A stretch of DNA of 64,000 nucleotides from an uncultured Sphingomonadaceae bacterium (GCA_947499255.1 CANMNF010000002.1:756430-820429), one strand, 5' to 3'. Shown: positions 27,295 through 36,596, counted from the stretch's first letter. Notes: generated from the letters alone by a model not told the origin. Program-made: numbers and translations.

Positions 27295-27542
27295 TTAGAG
27301 TTCATAGGTCGCACCGTCCGGCTTCGTACTTTTTTAGTTTGAAAGCCGACCGTCAGCTTCCCACCCCAATGTCGGTCATAGCGTACTGTCAGAAGCTGGG
27401 CCGATTGCTGACAGTCGGGCCTCGCCGGTTGGGTGATGGAAAGCAGACTTTCCGGTTGCGACCCAAAATCTAGACTATCGGAGAGATGGTCTGGAGTGTG
27501 TTATTATCTGCTTTGGTTGGCGGCGACGGAGACTAAGCAATC

Positions 27543-28043
27543 ATGGCACGCAGGATTGTATATGCTGAGAAATCCGGCTTTCACAGCGATGGCGAGTTTG
27601 AACGCGCCCTGTTCGTTGATCGGTGGATTGATATCGATTGGAAGCCGAAGGTCTTCGTTGATAACTGGACTGGCGACGTCGCAAGCGCGCCGCCCTCCTA
27701 CAAGGTGGGACTGGCGAGCCGGACCGTCGAAGGCGATCAACCTACCCTGCTCGAATATGGGACCATCAAAAATACAGAGGATGTTGCTTGGGTGAAGGGG
27801 GCCACGCACGGATCATACATGGCCGGAGCGGTACAAGTTGAAGAAGTAACGGCCGTGGTCGCCCGAGTCCATCAAATCGGGCTTCGACGCGACGGTCGTC
27901 GAGGCTTTGAGATCGAAGTCCTTACCGGAGAAGACGCAAAAACGCTCATTCATAGAGCAAAGCGCGAACAGGCTATCGCGACATTCAAGGAAGTATGGTG
28001 GCTTGTGCCCATCGGGATTGGCATCCTCTGGTGGTTTTTTTGA
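27543..28043 (+). CDS. Hypothetical protein with C-terminal membrane anchor
   Basis: A 166-residue protein of unknown function. The body is soluble and mixed alpha/beta (IVYAEKSGFHSDGEFERALFVDRWIDIDW at the start); the last 18 residues (EVWWLVPIGIGILWWFF) form one hydrophobic helix ending at the C-terminus, so it is probably tail-anchored with most of the protein in the cytoplasm. Found inside the island. Confidence 0.55.
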   Translation: MARRIVYAEKSGFHSDGEFERALFVDRWIDIDWKPKVFVDNWTGDVASAPPSYKVGLASRTVEGDQPTLLEYGTIKNTEDVAWVKGATHGSYMAGAVQVEEVTAVVARVHQIGLRRDGRRGFEIEVLTGEDAKTLIHRAKREQAIATFKEVWWLVPIGIGILWWFF

Positions 28044-28273
28044 CAGTGAGCTTTCTTTGCGAGTTCGGAACCACCCCCAGAACGCGACAGTAGCCAAGGG
28101 TTGGACGTGGGCCGATTGCGGCCTGTCCACTAGCAGAGGCCTTCTGGAGGAAACCGGACTCTCGGCATTGAGTCAATAGCTGCCTTCTGTAGCGCGACGG
28201 CGCTTTCCTAAAGATAGCGCGGCGAATACAGAAACGGCGTGACCTCGCATCCGCAAAATGGCAGGCAGTGCAT

Positions 28274-28618
28274 ATGTCGATTGTCTGGAAAATAATCCGC
28301 ATTATCGGGCTTTACGTCGTCTCTTTCTTTGTTTGCGTAATAATCGCGGCAATTGCATTGGACAGTCTACCCGATGCGCTTGTGGTTTTGTTCCCCCTTT
28401 TTACGCCCATCGCATTTGTCTGGTGGTATGAAAAGCGCAGATCGACGAGGATCGGCGCAGACGAAAATTACGCCAGCGAAGTGGCTAGGCAAGAGCCCGC
28501 GCAGTTATTGCGAAAAAGACGAATTCGAGCTGATCGAGCGGATGGAGTTTCGACATCTCGAGTTGCCGAAGTTGCCGATGCACTAGTCCCAGATATCAAG
28601 GAAGGCCGTTCGGATTAG
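28274..28618 (+). CDS. Hypothetical membrane protein
   Basis: A 114-residue protein with two adjacent N-terminal hydrophobic segments (about 3-28 and 33-52, ending FVWWYEKRR) and a hydrophilic tail. No family recognised. Start taken at the ATG at 28274; a GTG lies two codons upstream. Coding potential is plausible but the C-terminal half is less convincing, and another open frame overlaps it (28353-28586). Confidence 0.4.
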   Translation: MSIVWKIIRIIGLYVVSFFVCVIIAAIALDSLPDALVVLFPLFTPIAFVWWYEKRRSTRIGADENYASEVARQEPAQLLRKRRIRADRADGVSTSRVAEVADALVPDIKEGRSD

Positions 28619-28638
28619 TTTGTCACCCGGAAACCCGT

Positions 28639-30126
28639 TTGAGGACCCCGGCGAAAAGGTGCTCCGAGGAATTCAAGGCATTATTCCAGCACAAATTCTC
28701 TGCGAAGTATCCCGAAGGGCTAAAGGTCCGAAAGCCTAAGCGGAAACTCAAACTGCAATACCGTGCGGCGTCAGGAGAGTTTACGGGGGACTTCACTCCT
28801 TCAACCGGCCCAGAGGGCGACACTAAGATCCCTGATGTCTCAGAAGTTCGATCCCCGGTGCAGAAGGCGCAAAAAATCGCAGATGAAGCGATGGATGAAC
28901 TCAATAAGTTCAGCCGGTATCTTGGAAGAAATCCAGATGGCCGGGGGACCATTGAAGCACAGGCGCTGTTGCCTGCGGAGCTTTGGAGTCTGTTCCCGTC
29001 AGGCGAAATGGAAGAACTAAAGGACTGGGCGCGCGAGCGAATAGCGGCGGGCGGGCTGATCCCAGCACTTGATGTGATCGCGCGCCTGGAAGGGGAAACG
29101 CCGGAGAAGCTGGGTAAGCGGAACTTGACTGGCGCAGCAGATGCACTCGCCCGGATCGGCTTCGGTATGGCTCCCGACCCAAGATTTTCACTGCGTGGAC
29201 CAAAGATCGACGAACCAGTCGTGATCTTCGAACTGGGCGAGCCGGTCGAACAGCTTGCAGACGTCTCCCCGGCCTATCGGACTGAATTGTTCGAATTGGC
29301 ACTGGCAACTTTCGTCGCACATGCTGACAGCAAACTTGTGGAAGCGGAACGCAGGTCACTGCGTGGCAAGGTTGAGGCAACCACCGGGCTGACGGAGCTG
29401 GAGCGCAAGCGTCTCCACGCCAACCTCGAATGGTATCTTGATGTTCCACCAGACATGTCATGGCTGAGGAGCAAGCTTAAAGATGCGGACGCTGAGCATC
29501 ATCTGGCCTTACGTGCTGCGTTAGTCGCAATCGCGCACGCTGACAGCGTAATTCAGTCTGAAGAAGTGGCTCGTATCGAGAAGATCTACAAGGCTCTGGG
29601 GATCGATCCTGGCCTCGTTTACGCCGACCTTCATGCTGGCGACGTGCCAGACGGCCCTGTTCGCGTCAAAGCCGCCGAAGCTGAAGCACCAGGCGAACAA
29701 ATACCGGACGGGCCGAAAGCCAAAGCCGGTTCGCTCGATGCAGCGCGTATTGCCGCTATTCGAAATGACACCGAGCGCGTTTCAAGCGTACTCGGCGAGA
29801 TTTTTTCGACTGACGAAGACGTGGACGACCAGGCCACCGCAGCACATGCTCTTCCATCATCATTGGCTGGCCTCGATCCCAAGCACGCGTCGCTTGTGGA
29901 GCAGATAATCAAGCGCGAAAACTGGACTGACGAAGAGTTTGGCGAGATCGCCAGTAAGCAAGGGCTCATGCCCTCTGGCGCGCTTGAGGCAGTCAATGAA
30001 TGGGCTTTCGATAAATTCGATGAAGCATTGCTCGATGAATATGACGGATATGACGTATCGCCGGACATATGCTGCACTAACTGTGTCCTTCAAACGACAT
30101 TACCCCTTGGGCTTCCAATTGGCTGA
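28639..30126 (+). pseudogene. TerB-family protein (TerB_N remnant, TerB, TerB_C), probably truncated at both ends
   Basis: A 495-codon open frame. Residues 10-45 (FKALFQHKFSAKYPEGLKV..LQYRAAS) resemble the end of a TerB_N domain, so the first part of that domain is missing. A TerB-like helical domain follows at about 215-335 (ALATFVAHADSKLVEAERRSL and LVAIAHADSVIQSEEVARIEKIYKALGID) and a TerB_C-type region at 415-480 (VEQIIKRENWTDEEFGEIA..AVNEWAFDKFDEALLDE). The only usable start is a TTG without a ribosome-binding site. The last 17 or so codons are antisense to the integrase gene and look unlike the family. TerB proteins belong to tellurite/stress and phage-defence-linked modules. It could still be expressed. 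Confidence 0.6.
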
Positions 30127-31255
30127 GAATTTTGCCCCATGTCTCAAGCGCTGCACGCTTTTCAGGCTCATAGTGATAGCGATTGTAAACGCCCGCGACG
30201 CCGCCGAGGCTTCCAGATATATGGTTCAAGACCTTCTCCGCCACCTGCAACTGAATTCCGGCTTCAGCCATTTTTGAAGAGGCGCTGCGCCTCAGGTCAT
30301 GCAAGCGCCAACCTGAGGTTCCGGATTGCTCACAAATCCGCCTGTGCATTTTGGTGATGCCGCTAATCGGGGTCCGGCGAGTAGTAGTAAAGACAAGGTC
30401 ACAGTCATCGAAGCGCGGCAGCTTGTTGAGAATGCCTATTGCGATTTCACTCAACGGTACATTGTGCGCCTTCCCATTCTTGGACCGCTCCGCTGGAATC
30501 TCCCAGTTGCGCTTCTCGATGTCGATTTCCGACCACCGCATGGAAGCGACTTCACCGCGACGCTGTGCGCTAGCAAGTAGCATCAAGGTGTAAGGTCCGA
30601 ACGGATAGGGAAGATCGCGGCAAGTGGTGATTACCCGTGTAAGTTCGTCATCTGATAGAATTCGATCACGAGACTGCTCCCGCGCGGGCGCTCTGATGCC
30701 GACAAGAGGGCTCACATCAATGATTCCGCGCTCGGCGAACCAGTTGAACAGCTTACGCGAGTAAGAGACTATCCTGTTCGCTTGATAATGTGCACCACGA
30801 GTCATGGCTGCATCCGAGGCGATCAGAATGTCTGCACGAGTGACTTTCTTAATTTCTCGCTGGCCAAACCGACTGACTATTTCTCGATTCAAGACCCGCT
30901 CGGTTTCACGCCAACGCTTGTTTCGTGGCTTCGCGTATTGAGCAATGAAGGCCTCCACACCTTCGCGAAGTGTCAGGTTGTCGCGGCTTCTTGCTTGCTG
31001 AGGATCAATTCCTTCAGTCACATCGCGAAGGATGGCGATTGCCTCTGCACGTGCTTCGGAGAGCTTGGTAACTGGATGGATGCCAATAGTGGAGCGGCGT
31101 TGTTCGGTGCCATATCTGTAAGCTGCGAAGAAGGTCTTGCGTCCCTTCGGAGTGACGCGAACGCCAAATCCAGGGCAATAGCTATCTCGCACCTCATAGC
31201 GCTTAGGCTTCGACTTGAGAGCTTCTACGGTCTTGTTCGTAAGGGCTTTTTGCAT
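30077..31255 (-). CDS. Tyrosine recombinase/integrase of the island
   Basis: A 392-residue integrase with the N-terminal arm-binding domain of the P4-type/DUF4102 family (LTNKTVEALKSKPKRYEVRDSYCPGFGVRVTPKGRKTF), a core-binding domain (about 95-185) and the catalytic domain. Active-site residues visible are Arg233 (SAQRRGEV), His319 and Arg322 (LHDLRRSA), His345 (VLNHISG) and Tyr357 (VYNRYHY). These enzymes integrate into tRNA 3' ends, which matches the tRNA-Lys repeats. Its 3' end overlaps the TerB-type frame by 50 bases; its promoter faces attR. Confidence 0.93.
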   Translation of the reverse strand: MQKALTNKTVEALKSKPKRYEVRDSYCPGFGVRVTPKGRKTFFAAYRYGTEQRRSTIGIHPVTKLSEARAEAIAILRDVTEGIDPQQARSRDNLTLREGVEAFIAQYAKPRNKRWRETERVLNREIVSRFGQREIKKVTRADILIASDAAMTRGAHYQANRIVSYSRKLFNWFAERGIIDVSPLVGIRAPAREQSRDRILSDDELTRVITTCRDLPYPFGPYTLMLLASAQRRGEVASMRWSEIDIEKRNWEIPAERSKNGKAHNVPLSEIAIGILNKLPRFDDCDLVFTTTRRTPISGITKMHRRICEQSGTSGWRLHDLRRSASSKMAEAGIQLQVAEKVLNHISGSLGGVAGVYNRYHYEPEKRAALETWGKILSQLEAQGVMSFEGHS

Positions 31256-31661
31256 GTGCCATCCATTTCGATGGCAATTTAATAATCACTCTTTCGATCA
31301 AATCTCAAAGACTTTTCCGATGACTAAAGGACCCAAAGCGAACGAGTGCATCCGACGAGAGTCAGTGGCATTTATCCTGACATATGACGGGTGATCTTTT
31401 AGGCTGTCTTGAACCCGGGGGGCATTTGGACCGAGGCCCATAGGCACCCAATGCACCAAGTGCCGCGCGCCAGATTCTAGAAATTTGACGCGCAATAAGA
31501 TTATTGTCGCGTCGGGCATCGGAGGGGCATCAGGCGGCTTTGATTGTGCATGTAGACCTGAAACGATCCAAAGCGATCTGACACGGTGAAGACATTTGTG
31601 ACCAGCGACTTGTGGACGATCACGGTTGATCTCGAGCAATCTAGACGGACGACGAGTTGCG
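31256..31661. other. Integrase leader / attR-proximal region without gene
   Basis: 406 bp between the integrase start and attR. No credible gene was found. It holds an imperfect inverted repeat at 31487-31513 (GACGCGCAATAA and TTATTGTCGCGTC) and presumably the integrase promoter and recombinase arm sites. Confidence 0.5.
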
Positions 31662-31708
31662 CTTTTAATCAGTAGGTCGCTGGTTCGAACCCAGCAGGGC
31701 TCACCATT
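31662..31708. repeat. attR, 47-bp copy of the tRNA-Lys 3' end
   Basis: Exact copy of 25082-25128. It lacks the 5' half of the tRNA, so it is not a functional tRNA gene; it marks the right boundary of the island. Confidence 0.93.
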
Positions 31709-31875
31709 TTGGTGTTTTCTTCATCACAATCCGCGCATGATACCGTTCTTTTTGCGGCGTGTGATCGTGTGCGTGTGCCTTTTTGCGTTGGAGCAGCATG
31801 TTTGAAGCGGCCTGTTTGGTTGCTGTGCGGATAAGATTTATCCAACTGGCGGAAGATTTGCGGGAACCAGCCGAA

Positions 31876-31896
31876 AGTATCTGCGTTGCGGATAAA
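31876..31896. promoter_or_regulatory. Candidate operator, iclR promoter
   Basis: AGTATCTG-N5-CGGATAAA, the same 8-5-8 layout as three other sites in the region, 55 bp before the iclR start. A second palindrome GGATAAGATTTATCC lies at 31829-31843. Confidence 0.45.
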
Positions 31897-31951
31897 TGGG
31901 TCATTGGTAGCGCTAAAACTGTCTAGCAGGGCCTTGGGCAAAGGAGCGGTC

Positions 31952-32737
31952 ATGACTGTACGGGCAATTTCACGCGCAATCGCAGTTCTTTCAGCAGTTA
32001 ATCGCGATGGACCGATCACCATGATGGGTATCGCCCGCTCTGCAGAAATTCCCTATCCAACGGCCAGCCGAATTGTGCACACCTTGCTTGAAGAGGGCCT
32101 GATTGAGCGTGAGCCTGCGCGCAAACGATACCGGGTCACCTCGCTGGTGCAGACGCTGTCGCTCGGCTTTCAGGAAGAGGATGAACTGGTCAGCAAAGCA
32201 CGCCCGCATATTGAGGCGCTATGCCGCGAAGTGGGTTGGCCTGTTTCCCTCGCCACGCGCGTTGGGGGGCGGGTGATGCTGCGCGATTCCACCCATGCGA
32301 TGACTTCGCTCACCTTCTCCAACTATTATCCTGGCTATACGCTGCCGATTGCTGAATGTGCAACGGGCAAAGCGTATCTGGCTTTTTGTGACCGCGAAGA
32401 ACGCGAAGCGATTATTGAGGGCTGGGAAGCGATTGATAACGAGTCCGCGCGCGTGGGGCTGTTGATGCTGGGCGACAATTACATGCTCAACAAAATCCGC
32501 ACCGACGGTTACGCGACACAGGCGCGCAATTCCTACAATGCAGAACCGGGCAAGACGTCCTCGGTTGCAGTGCCGGTGCTGACCGAGGATGGCCAGCTGA
32601 TTGCATCGCTTGGTGTGGTGTATTTTGCAGCCGCTATGAAAGTAGATGATGCGGTTGTGCAATTGGCCAAACCGTTGCAGGAAACAGCGCGCGGCATTGC
32701 TGCATCCATGACCAAAGGGACGCTGGTTGCCGCTTAG
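31952..32737 (+). CDS. IclR family transcriptional regulator
   Basis: A 261-residue regulator. The N-terminal winged helix-turn-helix (about 1-65) includes MGIARSAEIPYPTASRIVHTLLEEGLIER; the C-terminal effector domain (80-255) includes LPIAECATGKAYLAF and a SSVAVPVLTEDGQLIASLGVVYF core. The ATG at 31952 follows AAGGAG. It is the first gene after the island and faces the ADH-lyase-prpE operon, with which its stop overlaps by 4 bases. It is the likely regulator of the catabolic genes to the right. Confidence 0.9.
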   Translation: MTVRAISRAIAVLSAVNRDGPITMMGIARSAEIPYPTASRIVHTLLEEGLIEREPARKRYRVTSLVQTLSLGFQEEDELVSKARPHIEALCREVGWPVSLATRVGGRVMLRDSTHAMTSLTFSNYYPGYTLPIAECATGKAYLAFCDREEREAIIEGWEAIDNESARVGLLMLGDNYMLNKIRTDGYATQARNSYNAEPGKTSSVAVPVLTEDGQLIASLGVVYFAAAMKVDDAVVQLAKPLQETARGIAASMTKGTLVAA

Positions 32738-33831
32738 TCGAAGATCAGCACAGGCTTGATCGCACGGCCTTTGGCAAGATCGTCAAAGGCTGTGGCGATA
32801 TCGGCAAAACTGTATTGTTTGATCAATCTGTCGAACGGCAATTTGCCTGCCTGATATTGGTCGATCAGCCACGGGATAAAACTGCCCGGCACGCTGTCAC
32901 CTTCGATTACGCCGATAGTGCTGGTGTTGAGAAAGGTCATGCCGCCGGGATGCATGACCGGTTCTCCAAATCCACCGGGAAGCGTCACAACGCCGCATAC
33001 ACCACCCGGATGCAGCGCGGCGAGCGCTGTCTCATAGGTCGCCTGCGTGCCTGCACAATCAAGCGCATAAGAAACGCCGCCTTGGCTCAAATCGCGAATG
33101 GTTGCCGCCAGATCAGATTGCGCCCCGTCCAGCGCGTGATGCGCGCCCATGGATAGCGCAAGCTCGCGTCTTTCAGGGATAAGATCAACCGCGATAATGG
33201 GCGAGCAGCCGATAATCGCGCCAGCCATCACGGCGCTGAGGCCCACCGCGCCGCACCCGATCACAAGCAAAGGCCGCCCCGCTTCAGCGGCAAAATTATT
33301 CACCACCGCGCCTGCGCCTGTTTGCACCCCGCAACCCAGCGGCGCAGCGGCTACAAAGCTCATATCTTCTGGTAATTTCACGCAGTTGCGATCCGTCACC
33401 AAAGCATGTGTGGCAAAGCAGCTTTGGCGGAAAAACTCGCCTGCAATCGTTTCGCCACCTGGCAAAGTGAGGGATGGGCGGTCTGGCGGGCGCACCCCGT
33501 CAAAGTTTTGCGCAACATGATCAAAGCAATAGGCCGGGCGATCATGGGTGCAATTGGGACAAGTTCCGCAAAACCCGAATGTCCCCACTACCCTATCACC
33601 GGGCGTAAATTGCGTTACGTCGTCCCCAATGCTCACCACGGTGCCTGCGCCTTCATGGCCGAACACGGATTTGCCCTGCCGCCATTGCGATATGCCGATA
33701 TCGGTGTGGCAGATGCCAACAGCGCCCAGCTTAATGACCATTTCATCGGGCATCGGATCATCAAGGATAGCGGGTGTAAGAACAGGCGGCCCGCCGCTTT
33801 CGCTTACCCCTGCGATAATCTGTGTTGGCAT
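32734..33831 (-). CDS. Zinc-dependent alcohol dehydrogenase (aryl-alcohol dehydrogenase-like)
   Basis: A 365-residue medium-chain dehydrogenase. Catalytic zinc residues Cys41 and His59 with Glu60, and the four-cysteine structural zinc site Cys88, Cys91, Cys94 and Cys102 are present; the coenzyme motif is VIGCGAVGLSAV. The spacing and the LGCGVQTGAGAVVN segment resemble benzyl-alcohol-dehydrogenase-type enzymes. It probably oxidises an alcohol intermediate; it lies 3 bp downstream of a lyase gene in the same operon as prpE. Confidence 0.88.
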   Translation of the reverse strand: MPTQIIAGVSESGGPPVLTPAILDDPMPDEMVIKLGAVGICHTDIGISQWRQGKSVFGHEGAGTVVSIGDDVTQFTPGDRVVGTFGFCGTCPNCTHDRPAYCFDHVAQNFDGVRPPDRPSLTLPGGETIAGEFFRQSCFATHALVTDRNCVKLPEDMSFVAAAPLGCGVQTGAGAVVNNFAAEAGRPLLVIGCGAVGLSAVMAGAIIGCSPIIAVDLIPERRELALSMGAHHALDGAQSDLAATIRDLSQGGVSYALDCAGTQATYETALAALHPGGVCGVVTLPGGFGEPVMHPGGMTFLNTSTIGVIEGDSVPGSFIPWLIDQYQAGKLPFDRLIKQYSFADIATAFDDLAKGRAIKPVLIFD

Positions 33832-33834
33832 GGT

Positions 33835-34713
33835 CTATGCGCCTCCGTGGCGATCTTGCAGAGCGATGATATCATCCATGCCCAGCAATTTGCTGATCGC
33901 GCCAAAATCATATGCGGGCGGTCCATCGCTGGTCGCGCGGCCTTGTTGCAGAGCTTCGTAAAAGCCTTGCGCTGCCGCAGCTGCTGCCAATGGGGCGCCC
34001 GATGGATAGATCACGATCTTTGCGCCCAAAGCTTCGTATTGGGAAGGCTCTAACACAGGCATTGCGGCGGCTGGCGCAGCGTTGAGCATGAGCGGTTTTG
34101 CAAGAGCTTTTGCCGCCATCGCCACTTCATCGGCGGATTGTGGCGCTTCGAGAAAGACAATATCCGCGCCCGCTTTGCCATAAGCGTCAAGGCGATCAAT
34201 CGCAGCGTCGATCCCTTCGCTGCGCCGTGCATCTGTGCGCGCAATGATCAGCATGTCGCCATCGCCGCGCGCTTCCAATGCCACCGCGATCCGCGTCAGC
34301 ATCTCCTCTTTTGGAGCAGATACTGCGCGTCCCACATGGCCGCAGATTTTGGGGAAGGGCTGGTCCTCTATCTGCATCGCTGCAATGCCCGCGACCTGAT
34401 AGGCGCGCACCGCATGAGCCAGATTGGCAAGGCTGCCAAACCCTGTATCGGCATCAGCGATTAGCGGTGCTTGGCTGCGGGCAGCAAAACCGCCAAAGGT
34501 GCGGACAAAATCGCTCATCCCGGCAATGCCGACGTCAGGCTCTCCCATGGCCGAGGCGGTGCCCCAATAGCCCGAGGCATAGAGCGCTTCGAACCCCACA
34601 GATTGCGCGACCAGCAAGCTGATGTGATCATAAATGCCCGGCGCTGCGATCACGCCATCTTGCGCCAATCGCGCGCGTAGAATTGCACCTTTGTTCATAC
34701 GGGCCTTGCTCAT
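33835..34713 (-). CDS. Isocitrate lyase/PEP mutase family lyase
   Basis: A 292-residue TIM-barrel enzyme. GIYDHISLLVAQSVGFEALYASG, the metal-binding ADADTGFGS and the flexible-loop motif KICGH (after IEDQPFP) with a candidate catalytic cysteine are visible. Enzymes with such a loop cleave 2-hydroxydicarboxylates such as methylisocitrate or dimethylmalate, giving an alpha-keto acid and a smaller acid. Its start overlaps the prpE stop by 4 bases (ATGA), so a propionate-releasing reaction is a reasonable inference. Exact substrate unknown. Confidence 0.82.
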   Translation of the reverse strand: MSKARMNKGAILRARLAQDGVIAAPGIYDHISLLVAQSVGFEALYASGYWGTASAMGEPDVGIAGMSDFVRTFGGFAARSQAPLIADADTGFGSLANLAHAVRAYQVAGIAAMQIEDQPFPKICGHVGRAVSAPKEEMLTRIAVALEARGDGDMLIIARTDARRSEGIDAAIDRLDAYGKAGADIVFLEAPQSADEVAMAAKALAKPLMLNAAPAAAMPVLEPSQYEALGAKIVIYPSGAPLAAAAAAQGFYEALQQGRATSDGPPAYDFGAISKLLGMDDIIALQDRHGGA

Positions 34714-36596
34714 AAGGGGGTGTACAATGCGATATAAGGTGCAAGCACGCTTGGATCTTCAATTGTGGCGGGCGCTTGTGGCTCCTCCCCATCGGCGATT
34801 TGGCGGATCGTTTTGCGCAAGATTTTGCCTGAGCGGGTTTTGGGCAGCTTTTCCATCACATGGATGTTCTTCAAAGCGGCCACCGGCCCGATATCGCGCC
34901 GCACATTTGCGATCAGTTCATCGGCAAGTTGTTCTTGACTGATATCCGCGCCCGCTTTGGTGACTACAAAGCCCACAGGGATTTGCCCCTTGAGCTGATC
35001 GGCTGCGCCAATCACGGCGCATTCTGCCACGGCGGCGTGCGCTGCCAGCACTTCTTCCATTGCGGCAGAGGATAAGCGGTGCCCTGCCACATTGATCACA
35101 TCATCGGTGCGGCCCATCACAAAAACGTGACCGTCTTCATCGATATACCCTGCATCGCCGCTGAGATAATAGCCATCGAAAGCGGACAGATAGGATGCGC
35201 GATACCGATCATCAGCATTCCACAATGTTGGCGCAGCGCCCGGTGGCAAAGGCAGACGCGCGACAATCGCGCCTTGTTCACCAGCGGCAACAGGTTGACC
35301 ATTATCGCCAAGGCATTCCATATCCCAACCCGGCATCGCCACGCTGGTTGAACCCGGTTTGATAGTAAGCTTTTCAATACCTGCAGGGCTGGCACAGATC
35401 GCCCAGCCTGTTTCGGTTTGCCACCAGTGATCGATCACTGGCTTGCCATGCAAATCTTCCAGCCAATGGAGTGTGTCAGGATCGGTCCGCTCGCCTGCTA
35501 GATAGATCGCCTGCAAATTGGACAGATCATGTCCTGCGGCCAACTCGCCTTGCGGATCGACCTGCTTGATCGCGCGAATGGCCGTGGGTGCGGTAAAGAA
35601 GCTTTTGACTTTGTGTTTGGCAATCAGTTTCCAGAAAATCCCGGCATCGGGCGTGCCAACAGGCTTACCTTCGAAGATCACGCTGGCATTGCGATTGAGC
35701 AGCGGGGCGTAACAAATGTAGCTGTGTCCAACGACCCAGCCGACATCGCTTGCCGCCCAATAAGCATCGCCCGGCTCACAATTGTAAATCCCTTTTATCG
35801 ACCATGCGAGCGCGGCGAGATAGCCCGCAGTATCGCGCACAATCCCTTTGGGTGCGCCGGTCGTGCCTGATGTGTAGAGGATATACAGCGGATCGGTGGC
35901 GGCCATCGGTTCGCATGGCGCAGGCGTTGCCGCGGCCAATACAGCTTCCCAATCATGCGCATCGCCATCATCCAGATCGGCATGGCTATGTGCGCGCTGC
36001 CAATAGATCGTGGGCACGCCATCGCTTAGCGAAAGCGCGAAAGCTTCATCGAGCATAGGTTGATAAGGCAGCACTTTCTTGCCTTCGATCCCGCAGCTTG
36101 CCGCAATCACCAGGCTGGGCTGGGCATCGTCAATCCGGGCGGCGAGTTCTTTAGGGGCAAAGCCGCCAAAGACCACCGAATGAATAGCGCCAATCCGCGC
36201 GCAGGCCAGCATTGCGACTACCGCCTCAACCGAATTGGGCATGTAGATCAGCACCCGGTCACCTTTGCCAACGCCAAGCGCGCGCATTGCTCCGCCACAG
36301 CGGGCAGCGAGGTCTTGCAGCTGCGCAAATGTGACGGTGCGCGATGTGCCGGTGACGGGGCTTTCATACAGCAGCGCGGCATCGTCCCCGAAACCTGCAT
36401 CGACATGGCGATCAACGCAATTGTGGCAGGCATTCAGCTCTCCGCCGATAAACCAGCGCGGGATCGGCCCATCGCCTTTCCCCACCAGAGTATCGTATGG
36501 TTTGCTCCAATCCAGCGTGGCCGCAACTTTGCCCCAGAATGCTTCGGGCTGTTCGAGCGATTCGCGATACAGCTGTTGGTATATTTGGCCTGACAA
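34710..36596 (-). CDS. prpE: Propionate-CoA ligase (acetyl-CoA synthetase family)
   Basis: A 628-residue AMP-forming acyl-CoA synthetase. The A3 motif YTSGTTGAPKG is at 241-251, and the C-terminal KTRSGKILRKTIR carries the adenylation lysine. The N-terminus (YRESLEQPEAFWGKVA) and the IGGELNACHNCVDRHV segment match PrpE rather than Acs, although a different short acid cannot be excluded. It starts with TTG behind GAGGAGAGAG. First gene of the prpE-lyase-ADH operon. Confidence 0.88.
   Translation of the reverse strand: MSGQIYQQLYRESLEQPEAFWGKVAATLDWSKPYDTLVGKGDGPIPRWFIGGELNACHNCVDRHVDAGFGDDAALLYESPVTGTSRTVTFAQLQDLAARCGGAMRALGVGKGDRVLIYMPNSVEAVVAMLACARIGAIHSVVFGGFAPKELAARIDDAQPSLVIAASCGIEGKKVLPYQPMLDEAFALSLSDGVPTIYWQRAHSHADLDDGDAHDWEAVLAAATPAPCEPMAATDPLYILYTSGTTGAPKGIVRDTAGYLAALAWSIKGIYNCEPGDAYWAASDVGWVVGHSYICYAPLLNRNASVIFEGKPVGTPDAGIFWKLIAKHKVKSFFTAPTAIRAIKQVDPQGELAAGHDLSNLQAIYLAGERTDPDTLHWLEDLHGKPVIDHWWQTETGWAICASPAGIEKLTIKPGSTSVAMPGWDMECLGDNGQPVAAGEQGAIVARLPLPPGAAPTLWNADDRYRASYLSAFDGYYLSGDAGYIDEDGHVFVMGRTDDVINVAGHRLSSAAMEEVLAAHAAVAECAVIGAADQLKGQIPVGFVVTKAGADISQEQLADELIANVRRDIGPVAALKNIHVMEKLPKTRSGKILRKTIRQIADGEEPQAPATIEDPSVLAPYIALYTPL

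Larger units (their letters stand above)
25082..31708. mobile_element. tRNA-Lys-integrated genomic island, about 6.6 kb
   Basis: The element is bounded by exact 47-bp direct repeats made from the 3' end of tRNA-Lys. It has a tyrosine integrase at the right end, an XRE repressor, a zinc-ribbon membrane protein, a metallopeptidase, two unknown small proteins and a TerB-type fragment. Genes are spaced loosely, unlike the tightly overlapping host genes on either side. There are no replication, conjugation or phage structural genes, so it is a small integrative island or a decayed remnant. Confidence 0.9.

Noticed and set aside
31298-31639. 113-codon frame between the integrase and attR
   Set aside because: No family resemblance, no ribosome-binding site, in a region expected to hold promoter and recombination sites.
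31662-31708. Second tRNA-Lys gene
   Set aside because: Only the 3' half is present; it is the attR copy.
31669-32022. 117-codon minus-strand frame ending across attR
   Set aside because: Its C-terminus is only the reverse translation of the tRNA 3' end, a common artefact.
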